Positions 1-6,815 of a DNA stretch of 9,689 bases are shown here, piece by piece. Source of the DNA: Clostridiales bacterium UBA4696 (GTDB lineage Bacteria; Bacillota; Clostridia; Oscillospirales; Oscillospiraceae); NCBI GenBank assembly GCA_002404795.1, contig DHKK01000108.1:1-9689 (forward strand). Direction: 5' to 3'. Position 1 is the first letter of the stretch; each line of letters opens with the position of its first letter. The translations under genes and the position numbers were made by a program. Under the pieces are notes generated by a model. The model worked only from the letters and a program-made list of their open reading frames with translations, did not search any database and was not told the origin of the DNA.

Positions 1-1
1 G

Positions 2-55
2 GAATGTATGGTGCGTATTTTGGAAAAACATATTGAAAAATCATCGAAAAGTTGA
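2..55 (+). CDS. Possible C-terminal end of an upstream element gene
   Basis: A plus-strand frame is open from the window edge and reads about 17 residues (ending KHIEKSSKS) before a TGA at 53-55. The sequence is Lys/Glu-rich like a protein C-terminus and its stop overlaps the -35 box of the recombinase promoter, as is common in compact elements. With so few residues no family can be recognised and the frame could be open by chance. Confidence 0.2.
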   Translation, partial: ECMVRILEKHIEKSSKS

Positions 56-80
56 GAATTTGGACAGTATTTGCTATAAT
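52..80 (+). promoter_or_regulatory. Sigma-A type promoter of the recombinase gene
   Basis: TTGAGA at 52-57 and a perfect TATAAT at 75-80 are separated by 17 nt. A TGC directly before the -10 box (72-74) gives an extended -10. Transcription would begin near 86-88, leaving a leader of about 40 nt before the recombinase ATG at 128. The -10 box lies inside the spacer of a perfect inverted repeat (see 64-97), so this promoter is probably regulated. Confidence 0.75.
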
Positions 81-97
81 ATTATTGCAAATACTGT
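64..97. promoter_or_regulatory. 11-bp perfect inverted repeat bracketing the -10 box (putative operator)
   Basis: ACAGTATTTGC (64-74) is matched exactly by its reverse complement GCAAATACTGT (87-97), with a 12-nt spacer that begins with the TATAAT box. The left arm fills the end of the -35/-10 spacer and the right arm covers the expected start site, so a dimeric protein bound here would block RNA polymerase. Arm centres are about 23 bp apart, roughly two helical turns. The binding protein is unknown: the recombinase itself, an element-encoded repressor or a host regulator are all possible. Confidence 0.65.
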
Positions 98-127
98 TTC
101 TTATTTGTTCGGCAGAAAGGAGAAACC

Positions 128-1810
128 ATGACCTTTGTGCAAAACAAAAAGAAAGAGAAACCGACTCATCTTACAACGAAATGGAGCGTGGGAGAATACA
201 ACCGGCTCAGCAAGGAAGACGGAGACAAGCCGGAGAGCGACAGCATCCAGAACCAGCACAGCATCAACCAGAAGCATCTGGAGTATCTGCGGGAGCAGGG
301 CGAACAGATCGAGTCCGTCACCGTCTATTCCGACGATGGGTATGCGGGCGGCAATTTCAAACGCCCGCGCTATCAGGCGCTGATCCGTGACATTGAAAGC
401 GGAAAAATCAACTGCATCATCTTTAAGGACAATTCCCGGCTGGGACGTAATTATCCGGAGTTGGGGCGGCTGATGGAGGACTATTTTCCGCAAAAGGGCG
501 TCCGCGTGATCTCTGTTCTGAACAACCTTGACAGCGTCAAAGACCCTCGCGGGTATTGCAGTGCAATCGTATCCTTTTCCAACATCGTCAACGACGATTA
601 CATTCGCCAGCTTTCTATCAAGATCAAGTGCACGCTGACCATGAAACGGGAACGCGGGGAATTCATTGGCAACTATGCCCCGTTCGGCTATCAGAAAGAT
701 CCTGCCGACCGTCACAGGCTTGTCGTGGACGAAGAACAGGCAGAGATCGTGCGGAAGATATTTGACTGGTATGAGGATGGAATGTCCGCCAGCTCGATTG
801 CAAAACGCCTGAACGCAATGCAGATCATGACGCCGGGCGATTTTAAGATCCGTGACGGCTGTAAGAGCTTTATCACGCACGACCAGAACAGCAGCAAACT
901 TCATGCCTGGACAACGACGACCATTGCGACGATTCTGAAAAATGAAGTGTACATCGGGAACATGGTGCAGGGAAAGCACAAGAGCGTGTCCTACCGCAGC
1001 AAGAAAATGATGCTGACCGATGAAAGCGAATGGACCGTCGTGGAGGGTACGCACGCGCCGATCATCTCAGACGAGCAATTTGCGATCATACACGAGCGCT
1101 TTGCCCGCCGGACCCGAATTTCGCCGGGAAAAACACATGTGTATCCGCTTTCCGGCCTTGTATCGTGCGGTGCGTGCGGGCATCGCATGAACCGCGTTGT
1201 GTCGCAGGGCTACGCCCGATATCGCTGCATGACGCGAACCTATGCGCCTGACAAATGCCAGTGTCCGTCTATAAAGGAAGAATATCTGGAGGAGCTGATC
1301 TTACAGACGCTTCAATCGCTGATTGCCCAGCTCGTTGACGTGAAAGCTGTGATCGACGCGGCCCGGCAATTCAAAACGACAAACGGTGCAAAGAATGAGT
1401 ATATGCTGGCGCTCAATAAAGCCAGGCGGGAGCAGGAGCGGCTGCAGGATGCGCAGTTTCATCTCTATGACGATCTGCAAAGCGGACTGATCCCCAAGAC
1501 GCAATACCTTCAATTTCAAAAGCGGTACGAAACCGAAATTGCCGCGCAGGAAGCGAAAATCGAGCAGCTGAACCAATGTCTGATTCATCTAAAAGAGGCC
1601 AGACAGCAGGACGATGAATTTGTAGCCTTCTTCCAGAAATACGGCAATATTCAGAAACTGGACTGGGATACGGTGAATCAACTCATCCAGAAGGTCGTCT
1701 TTCATGACAAGCAGCACGTTGATATTTACTTCCGCTTTGCGGATGAATATGAAAAGCTGTGCGGCATTGCAAACGTGATTCGTGAGCAGGAAACTGTGTT
1801 ATGCTCATGA
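128..1810 (+). CDS. Large serine recombinase (site-specific integrase)
   Basis: This 560-residue protein should cut and rejoin DNA at attachment sites to integrate and excise the element. Domains in order: a resolvase catalytic domain at about 20-170, with YNRLS giving the expected nucleophile Ser28 and Arg26, SIQNQ at 39-43, DDGYAGGNFKRP at 69-80, and DNSRLGRNY at 101-109 supplying Arg104 and Arg107; a recombinase DNA-binding domain at about 180-320; a zinc ribbon with C347-x2-C350, C367 and C377/C379; a coiled coil at about 425-490; and a C-terminal DUF4368-like segment ending near FRFADEYEKL. All parts of the TnpX/TndX-type family are present and the length is normal, so it should be active. 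The ATG at 128 has AAAGGAG at 116-122, 5 nt upstream. Codon use is more AT-rich than in downstream genes, consistent with acquisition. The exact target site is not deducible from the protein. Confidence 0.95.
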   Translation: MTFVQNKKKEKPTHLTTKWSVGEYNRLSKEDGDKPESDSIQNQHSINQKHLEYLREQGEQIESVTVYSDDGYAGGNFKRPRYQALIRDIESGKINCIIFKDNSRLGRNYPELGRLMEDYFPQKGVRVISVLNNLDSVKDPRGYCSAIVSFSNIVNDDYIRQLSIKIKCTLTMKRERGEFIGNYAPFGYQKDPADRHRLVVDEEQAEIVRKIFDWYEDGMSASSIAKRLNAMQIMTPGDFKIRDGCKSFITHDQNSSKLHAWTTTTIATILKNEVYIGNMVQGKHKSVSYRSKKMMLTDESEWTVVEGTHAPIISDEQFAIIHERFARRTRISPGKTHVYPLSGLVSCGACGHRMNRVVSQGYARYRCMTRTYAPDKCQCPSIKEEYLEELILQTLQSLIAQLVDVKAVIDAARQFKTTNGAKNEYMLALNKARREQERLQDAQFHLYDDLQSGLIPKTQYLQFQKRYETEIAAQEAKIEQLNQCLIHLKEARQQDDEFVAFFQKYGNIQKLDWDTVNQLIQKVVFHDKQHVDIYFRFADEYEKLCGIANVIREQETVLCS

Positions 1811-1893
1811 CTACGAGTGACATAATAAGCACCTATTTGGCGCAAATTGCTTAAAAATTAGCAAAAAAACAAGTATTTGTGTGCAAACATCAG

Positions 1894-1909
1894 CCATTCA
1901 TATGAATGG
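1894..1909. repeat. Perfect 16-bp palindrome at the element-chromosome junction
   Basis: CCATTCATATGAATGG reads identically on both strands, and it lies just where AT-rich element sequence changes to GC-rich GH18 coding sequence. It contains a GA dinucleotide at 1904-1905; GA is the crossover dinucleotide known for TnpX and TndX. Crossover there would leave the chromosomal Glu-Trp-Gly codons downstream. Assignment as the attachment site is an inference. Confidence 0.45.
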
Positions 1910-2347
1910 GGCTACACCTATGGGCCGCCGATGGCGGTGGCGCCGGTGGGGGCGGTGCGGCGGGTGGTGGAGTTTGCGCTGACGCAGATGGAGGCCTCTA
2001 AAATTCTGCTGGGCTTTCCGAATTACGCCTATGACTGGACGCTGCCGTTCACCGCGGGCGCGACGCGGGCGCAGTCGATCGGCAATGAGGCTGCGCCGCT
2101 GCTCGCCGCGCAGTACGGCGCCGAGATCCAGTTCGACACGCAGTCGCAGACGCCGTATTTCACGTATCTCGACGAGGCCGGGCAGCCGCACGAGGTCTGG
2201 TTCGAGGACGCGCGCAGCGCGCAGGCGAAGTTCGAGCTTCTCCCCGAATACGGGCTGCTGGGGCTCGGGTACTGGAACTTCATGCGGCCGTTTACGGCCG
2301 GATTCAGTCTGCAGAACTACCTGTTCGCGGCCTCCGGCCTGCGTTGA
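1904..2347 (+). pseudogene. C-terminal fragment of a YaaH-like GH18 spore glycosidase, split by the element
   Basis: This is the last ~148 codons of a glycoside hydrolase family 18 protein of the spore peptidoglycan hydrolase (YaaH/SleL) type. Those enzymes act on cortex peptidoglycan and are usually about 400 residues or longer with N-terminal LysM repeats. Family landmarks in order are YEWGYTYGPPMAVAPV, FPNYAYDW, a Ser/Asn-rich SIGNEAAPLLAAQYGA stretch, PYFTYLD, HEVWFEDARSAQAK, and the late YWNF segment carrying the conserved barrel Trp. The start codon, N-terminal binding repeats and DxxDxE catalytic motif are absent; they should lie on the far side of the element. The frame remains open upstream to a TAG at 1859-1861, so the few residues before Tyr-Glu-Trp come from element sequence and no ribosome site precedes them. 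The surviving reading frame shows no decay, implying a recent insertion or one that can reverse. Confidence 0.85.
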
Positions 2348-2372
2348 CAAATTCCGGGCGGTGCAGTAAAAT
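2344..2372 (+). promoter_or_regulatory. Promoter of the DUF362 gene
   Basis: A consensus -35 TTGACA at 2344-2349 and TAAAAT at 2367-2372 are separated by 17 nt. The -35 box overlaps the stop codon of the GH18 fragment, so the downstream gene does not depend on transcription through the interrupted gene. Start is expected near 2379, giving a leader of about 35 nt. Confidence 0.8.
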
Positions 2373-2414
2373 AGAACATATCCAAAGAAAATCATCCGAA
2401 AAGGAGGATCTTTC

Positions 2415-3527
2415 ATGTCTGCATCCAAGGTCTATTTTACCGACTTCCGCTGCCACCCGGGCGTCAGCCAGCTCGACAAGCTCCGGAAGCTGCTGGAAAA
2501 ATCGGAGTTCTCGAAGATCGATTTTGACAGCAAATTCGTCGCCATCAAGCTGCATTTCGGCGAGCTCGGCAATCTGTCGTTCCTGCGCGCCAACTATGCC
2601 AAGGTCGTCGCCGATTTTGTCAAGGAGCGCGGCGGCAAGCCCTTCCTCACCGACTGCAACACGCTCTATGTCGGCAGCCGCAAAAACGCGCTGGAGCACA
2701 TGGACACCGCATATCTCAACGGCTATTCCCCGTTCTCCACAGGTTGCCACGTCATCATCGCCGATGGACTCAAGGGTCTGGACGATGTTGAAGTCCCGGT
2801 CGTGGGCGGCGAATACTGCAAGACCGCGCGGATCGGCCGCACCGTGATGGACGCCGATATCTTCATCTCGCTGGCACATTTCAAGGGCCACGAGCATACG
2901 GGCTTCGGCGGCGCGCTCAAGAACATCGGCATGGGCTGCGGCTCGCGCGCGGGCAAGATGGCCATGCACGCCGAGGGCAAGCCGGTTGTAGAGACCGACC
3001 TGTGCGTCGGCTGCGGCGCATGCGCAAAGATCTGCGCCCACAATGGGCCGCGGATCGTGGACAAAAAGTGCCATATCGACCATGACGCCTGCGTCGGCTG
3101 CGGCCGCTGCATCGCGATCTGTCCCAAGGACGCCATCCAGCCGGGGATCAGCTCGAGCGACAAGATCCTCAACTGCAAGATCGTCGAATATGCCAAGGCC
3201 GTATTGGATGGGCGCCCCAGCTACTGCATCAACATCGTCCGCGACATCTCGCCGAACTGCGACTGCCACGCAGAAAACGACGTGCCCATCGTCCCCGATG
3301 TCGGCATGTTCGCCTCCGCCGACCCGGTCGCCCTGGATCTGGCTTGCGCCGAGGCTGTCAACCGCCAGCCCGTCATGCCGAACTGCGCCATCACGGACCT
3401 GCAGCTCGAGCACGACTGTGACCGCTTCCACGCCGCGCATGACAACACGCACTGGCAGGATATGATCGAGCACGGCAAAAAGCTCGGGCTCGGCTCCGAC
3501 GAATATGAGATCGTGAACATCCACTGA
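2415..3527 (+). CDS. DUF362 domain iron-sulfur protein with two [4Fe-4S] clusters
   Basis: A 370-residue cytoplasmic protein (no signal or membrane segment) of the DUF362 family with an inserted bacterial dicluster ferredoxin domain. The DUF362 core runs from about 5 to 190, including KLHFGE at 45-50 and the HFKGHEHTGFGGALKNIGMG region at 155-174. Cluster motifs are C197-x2-C200-x2-C203-x3-C207 and C226-x2-C229-x2-C232-x3-C236-Pro. The first lacks the usual proline after the last cysteine (CAHNG instead of CP). Further cysteines at 271, 282 and 284 lie in the C-terminal DUF362 portion. The family is widespread in anaerobes and is assumed to transfer electrons, but no substrate or pathway is established and the neighbours do not suggest one. 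The ATG has a full AAGGAGG at 2401-2407, 7 nt upstream. The gene has its own promoter and terminator. Confidence 0.93.
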   Translation: MSASKVYFTDFRCHPGVSQLDKLRKLLEKSEFSKIDFDSKFVAIKLHFGELGNLSFLRANYAKVVADFVKERGGKPFLTDCNTLYVGSRKNALEHMDTAYLNGYSPFSTGCHVIIADGLKGLDDVEVPVVGGEYCKTARIGRTVMDADIFISLAHFKGHEHTGFGGALKNIGMGCGSRAGKMAMHAEGKPVVETDLCVGCGACAKICAHNGPRIVDKKCHIDHDACVGCGRCIAICPKDAIQPGISSSDKILNCKIVEYAKAVLDGRPSYCINIVRDISPNCDCHAENDVPIVPDVGMFASADPVALDLACAEAVNRQPVMPNCAITDLQLEHDCDRFHAAHDNTHWQDMIEHGKKLGLGSDEYEIVNIH

Positions 3528-3540
3528 ACACCGCGCGCAA

Positions 3541-3574
3541 GCGGGCGGGCCCGGCCGGGTCCGCCCGCGTTTTC
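3541..3574 (+). terminator. Intrinsic terminator of the DUF362 gene
   Basis: A very GC-rich hairpin of about 14 pairs (GCGGGCGG arm at 3541-3548, CCGCCCGC at 3561-3568, with one non-Watson-Crick position) is followed by GTTTTC. It starts 13 nt after the stop codon. Confidence 0.8.
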
Positions 3575-3632
3575 TGCACAAAAACAGCGTGATTTGCCAG
3601 CAATATCCGGATTTTACCGGACTTCATTACAG

Positions 3633-3645
3633 TTTTGTTACAAAA
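3633..3645. repeat. Short palindrome upstream of the SLH gene promoter
   Basis: TTTTGT and ACAAAA flank a single T, giving a 13-nt near-perfect palindrome that ends 12 nt upstream of the -35 box at 3658. A second small hairpin (TCCGG/CCGGA, 3606-3621) precedes it. It could be a regulator site, but AT-rich palindromes this short occur by chance. Confidence 0.3.
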
Positions 3646-3657
3646 GCTCCCATTGTA

Positions 3658-3686
3658 TTGCAATCTTGCCAGCCGCCGCTTATACT
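3658..3686 (+). promoter_or_regulatory. Promoter of the SLH-domain protein gene
   Basis: TTGCAA at 3658-3663 and TATACT at 3681-3686 have an exact 17-nt spacer. Transcription should start near 3693, giving a leader of about 60 nt before the TTG start at 3756. Confidence 0.7.
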
Positions 3687-3755
3687 GGGTGCAACGATTC
3701 TTTATGGGGAAACTGACCGCTTTGTCATTTTCCCGGCCGGAAGGAGGCTGACGTC

Positions 3756-4988
3756 TTGAAAAAGTTTCTCTGTCTGCTGCTTGCGGCTGTGCTTGCGGGG
3801 CTGCTGATCCTGCCCTGCGCCGCGGCCGAGCCCACAGACTTTACCGACCGGAGCACGATCCGGAACTACAACGCCGTGCGGATGCTCGCCGACCTCGGTC
3901 TCGTCGCCGGTTATTCGGACGGCAGCTTCGGCCCGGACAAGCTGATCCGCCGCGAAGAGGTCGCCAAGCTCATGGCCCTGCTCGCCGACGCGGACGCCGA
4001 GGCACAGGGGCAGAATGCCCCCGTCCCGTTCTATGACGTATCCGAGTCCTGGGCCCTGCCGTTCATCGCCTACTGCGCGCAGAACAAGATCGTCGCCGGC
4101 AGCAACGGCCGCTTCCGCCCTGCCGATCATGTGACGCTGCGGGAGCTGGCGAAGATGCTGCTCGTCCTGCTCGGGGAAGACAGCGCACGCTATGTCGGCG
4201 CGGGCTGGGCACAGAACGTCGACCAGGACGCGTTTGAAAAGGGCATCTACGTGGGGCTGACCGCCGGATATGAGGAAGACGCCACGCGCGACAACGCGTG
4301 CCTGCTCATCTACAACGCCATGCTCTGCCCGAAGGTGGCCAACGCCGGGGAGGACAGTGTACAGCGCTACGTGCTCGACGCGCTGATGAATCCGATGTCG
4401 TATCTTGAGATCCGCTTCGGCCTGACCCGCTATACCGCGACGCTGACCGGCAATGAGTGCGCCGATCTGACCGGCTCCTCTCCCCTGCCCGCCGGGACGA
4501 GCAAGCTCGCCGGACACAAGGCGTTCCAGGTCTCGACAGACCTGAGTCTGCTCGGCCGCAGCGTCGATATCTACGTGAAGGACGGGAAGGTCTTCGGCGT
4601 GCCCTGCTACGCGGTCGACGAGATCTACTACACCTTTGCCGACGCTTCGCAGCTCAAGGAGATCTGCCAGGGCGGCGGCTTCCGGCTGACGGACGAGACG
4701 GAGTACTATTACAACTACGCCCGCTCGTCCAAGGAAATTTTGAACGCCGTGACCGCCAACGACAAGATCACCGTGATCGACCATGATGGAGACAACGCCT
4801 TCGACGTCGTCCTCGTGACGACCAGCCGCCCGGCGACCGTCACCGCGACGAGTCCCCTGACCGTCGACGTCGGCGGCCAGAGCTGCGAGGTGCAGGCCTT
4901 CAGCCAGGCAGACACGTTCGCCGTGGGCGACGAGGTCTACTACAGCCAGGTCTGCGGCAGCGGCTACATCCGCCGGTTGAATGGATGA
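3756..4988 (+). CDS. Exported S-layer homology (SLH) domain protein
   Basis: A 410-residue secreted protein expected to be anchored to cell-wall polysaccharide by SLH repeats. Residues 1-24 form a signal peptide (MKK, a leucine-rich core, cleavage likely after CAAA). Two good SLH repeats follow: about 28-76 (NYNAVRMLADLGLVAGYSDG and RREEVAKLMALL) and 92-140 (AYCAQNKIVAGSNGRFRPAD and TLRELAKMLLVLL). A degenerate third covers about 151-190 (GIYVGLTAGYEEDATRDNAC). The C-terminal half (about 200-410) has no motif I recognise; it is Thr/Asp/Tyr-rich and probably beta-structured. The start is a TTG: AAGGAGG at 3741-3747 lies 8 nt upstream and MKK directly begins the signal peptide. Cys21 follows Pro, so a lipobox is unlikely. 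Having only two to three repeats is normal for SLH anchors. Its role in the envelope cannot be stated. Confidence 0.9.
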   Translation: MKKFLCLLLAAVLAGLLILPCAAAEPTDFTDRSTIRNYNAVRMLADLGLVAGYSDGSFGPDKLIRREEVAKLMALLADADAEAQGQNAPVPFYDVSESWALPFIAYCAQNKIVAGSNGRFRPADHVTLRELAKMLLVLLGEDSARYVGAGWAQNVDQDAFEKGIYVGLTAGYEEDATRDNACLLIYNAMLCPKVANAGEDSVQRYVLDALMNPMSYLEIRFGLTRYTATLTGNECADLTGSSPLPAGTSKLAGHKAFQVSTDLSLLGRSVDIYVKDGKVFGVPCYAVDEIYYTFADASQLKEICQGGGFRLTDETEYYYNYARSSKEILNAVTANDKITVIDHDGDNAFDVVLVTTSRPATVTATSPLTVDVGGQSCEVQAFSQADTFAVGDEVYYSQVCGSGYIRRLNG

Positions 4989-4996
4989 TAAGAATT

Positions 4997-5028
4997 ACGG
5001 ATACGCCAGACAGGCGTATCCGTTTTTT
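4997..5028 (+). terminator. Intrinsic terminator of the SLH gene
   Basis: A perfect 11-bp stem, ACGGATACGCC (4997-5007) with GGCGTATCCGT (5013-5023), has a 5-nt AGACA loop and runs into six T residues. It begins 8 nt after the stop codon. Classic rho-independent structure. Confidence 0.95.
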
Positions 5029-5047
5029 ATACTTTGGTCGGAGCCGG

Positions 5048-5076
5048 TTGCAAATCGGGCGGAATTGTGGTAAATT
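5048..5076 (+). promoter_or_regulatory. Promoter of the DUF2207 gene
   Basis: TTGCAA (5048-5053) and TAAATT (5071-5076) are spaced by 17 nt, between the preceding terminator and the next gene. The leader of about 60 nt contains GC-rich inverted sequence (CCGGGCGCG then CGCGCCGG, about 5101-5120) and a small GCTTC/GAAGC hairpin (5121-5133) immediately before the ribosome site, which could affect translation. Confidence 0.6.
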
Positions 5077-5145
5077 TAGAAAAAAGACACGGGGATTTCT
5101 CCGGGCGCGGAACGCGCCGGGCTTCCCTGAAGCTGAGGTGATCGC

Positions 5146-6807
5146 ATGAAACGGCTGCTGCTTCTGCTGGCATGCCTTCTGGCGCTCTGTACGACGGTGG
5201 TCGCGGCGGAGCCCGCCATTTCCGATATGAAAACCGACTGCACGCTGACCGGCAGCGGCGCGTGCCAGGTCACGCAGACCTTCACCATGGAGATCGACGG
5301 CGCGCAGACGCAGCTGCGCTTCCCGCTCGTCCCGGGCGCGAAGAAGGCCTCCGTCGCCGGCTACGACGCGCAGAAGCAGACCGACGGCGACTGCCCGGTG
5401 CTCGTGCTGAGCGACGCGGCGGGCTTTACCGGCACGCGGTCGTTCACCATTATGTACACGGTCTCCGGTCTCGTCAGCGAGGCCGACGGCGTGCAGACGC
5501 TGCAGCTGCCGCTGCTGAGCGCCAAATGGGCCTACCCCATCAGCCGCTATCAGTTCACCGTGACCATGCCGAAGCCGTTTGAGGGCTATCCCGCCTTTGT
5601 CAGCGGGTATTACAGCGACGTGATCTCGGACTATATCGATCTGGACGTATCCGAGTCGCTCATCAGCGGTACGATCGCCACCGGGCTCAAGGACCATGAG
5701 TCGCTGGACATGACGCTGACGCTCGACAAGAGCTATTTTTCGGGCGCGTACACCGCGCTCTCCTTCAGCTGGGTCGGCATGGCCGTCATCGTGGCGCTGC
5801 TGGCGCTGGCATTCGGCTACTGGTTCGTCACGCTGCGCAGCGCGCCCATCCGCACCTCGACGCGGATGCTCCCGCCGGACGCGGCGCTGCCGTGCGATAT
5901 GCCGTTTCTGGTCGGCGGCGGGCCGATCCAGTTCAACATGCTGGTCTGCCACTGGGCGAGCCTCGGGTATCTGACGATCTTCTGCGGGAAAAACGGCCGC
6001 GTCGCGCTGCGCCGCCGCGTGGACATGGGCAATGAGCGCCGCCCGGCGGAGGTGCGGCTGTTCCAGATGCTGTTTTCGCAGGGCGACGTGTGCGAGGGCG
6101 CGAGCCTCCTGTACAAGCGCACGGCGGAAAAGGCGGACGCGGTGCTGCGGCGCTACTGGGTCCGCAGGCTCTACCGCAAGTCGAGCGGCAATCCGCTCCT
6201 CGCGCGGGCCTTCGGCCTGCTTGCAGGAGCCCTGGCGGCGGCCGAGGCGGCAAGCCCGCTGCTGCCAGCGGGCTTTGTACGGTGGCTGCTGCTGATCGCC
6301 GCGTTTTTGATCGGCGGCGCGCTGAGCGCCGTGATCCTGCATGCGCCGTCGGCGTATTATCAGGGCAAGAAGTTATTTGTGGCGCTCGCGGCGCTGGCCG
6401 CGGTAGCGCTTCTGACGCTCGCGCAGTTTGGCGAGGGTCTGCTTGCCGTGCTGCTCGTGATCGTGTGCCTGGTGCTGCTCGGGCTTCTGACGCTCCACGG
6501 CGGCAGGCGGACGGCCTTCGGCGACGAGATCGTCACGCAGGCGATGAGCTACCGTCGCTTCCTGCGCCGCGTCACGCAGAGCCAGCTGCTCTCGCGGCTC
6601 GCGCAGGACAGCCAGTATTTCTACCGCATCCTCCCCTACGCCGAGGCCATCGGGCTCGGCGCGGGTCTGGCCCGGACGCTCGGCAATACGGAGCTCGAGC
6701 AGTGCGACTGGTATCAGGAGCAGCAGCCCCTGCCGCGCACGGCCGCAGGATTCTACAGCCACCTGCAGGAGGCCCTGGCCCTGCTGGAGCTTTCGATCCG
6801 GAAATAA
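5146..6807 (+). CDS. DUF2207 family membrane protein
   Basis: A 553-residue membrane protein with the architecture of the DUF2207 (YciQ-like) family, whose function is not established. It has a signal peptide at 1-20 (cleavage near VVAAE); a beta-rich extracellular domain at about 22-200, including the ISRYQFTVTMP region; a first membrane helix at about 207-229; and a cytoplasmic region at about 230-350 with basic patches. About four further membrane segments lie between 353 and 450 (approximately 353-371, 377-399, 408-426 and 430-450). The cytoplasmic tail carries the typical late motif SQYFYRILPYAEAIGLG (489-505). The ATG is preceded by GAGGTGATC at 5135-5143, a long match to the 16S rRNA 3' end. 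The gene appears monocistronic, between its own promoter and a strong terminator. Length is within the family range and no key part looks missing. Confidence 0.88.
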   Translation: MKRLLLLLACLLALCTTVVAAEPAISDMKTDCTLTGSGACQVTQTFTMEIDGAQTQLRFPLVPGAKKASVAGYDAQKQTDGDCPVLVLSDAAGFTGTRSFTIMYTVSGLVSEADGVQTLQLPLLSAKWAYPISRYQFTVTMPKPFEGYPAFVSGYYSDVISDYIDLDVSESLISGTIATGLKDHESLDMTLTLDKSYFSGAYTALSFSWVGMAVIVALLALAFGYWFVTLRSAPIRTSTRMLPPDAALPCDMPFLVGGGPIQFNMLVCHWASLGYLTIFCGKNGRVALRRRVDMGNERRPAEVRLFQMLFSQGDVCEGASLLYKRTAEKADAVLRRYWVRRLYRKSSGNPLLARAFGLLAGALAAAEAASPLLPAGFVRWLLLIAAFLIGGALSAVILHAPSAYYQGKKLFVALAALAAVALLTLAQFGEGLLAVLLVIVCLVLLGLLTLHGGRRTAFGDEIVTQAMSYRRFLRRVTQSQLLSRLAQDSQYFYRILPYAEAIGLGAGLARTLGNTELEQCDWYQEQQPLPRTAAGFYSHLQEALALLELSIRK

Positions 6808-6815
6808 AAAGAGAC

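Larger units (their letters stand above)
1..1905. mobile_element. Right end of an integrated element carrying a large serine recombinase (partial)
   Basis: The left part of the window is more AT-rich than everything after about 1905. It contains a serine recombinase, followed by a short AT-rich non-coding stretch (1811-1903) and then, abruptly, GC-rich coding sequence that starts in the middle of a GH18 domain. This is the arrangement expected for the recombinase-proximal end of an integrative element (ICE/IME or transposon of the Tn4451/Tn5397 type, or a prophage). The other end, any cargo and the matching attachment site are outside the window, so size and type are unknown. The right border is placed between about 1890 and 1907 from the change in composition and the first codons that fit the GH18 family. 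Confidence 0.7.

Noticed and set aside
101..1054. Long open frame on the minus strand opposite the recombinase
   Set aside because: It has no ribosome site and no recognisable domain, and it overlaps a clear catalytic domain on the other strand; it is a by-product of codon bias.
1877..1903. TTG-initiated start for the GH18 fragment
   Set aside because: No ribosome site, and the residues before Tyr-Glu-Trp do not fit the family; they are element sequence that happens to be in frame.
2304..3581. 425-codon minus-strand open frame opposite the DUF362 gene
   Set aside because: Low-complexity Ala/Val/Asp-rich composition typical of the antisense of a GC-rich gene. The plus strand carries two complete iron-sulfur motifs with promoter, ribosome site and terminator.
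4900..6342. 480-codon minus-strand open frame across the SLH-DUF2207 junction
   Set aside because: Gln/Arg/His-rich antisense artefact that crosses a perfect terminator and a promoter; no family features.
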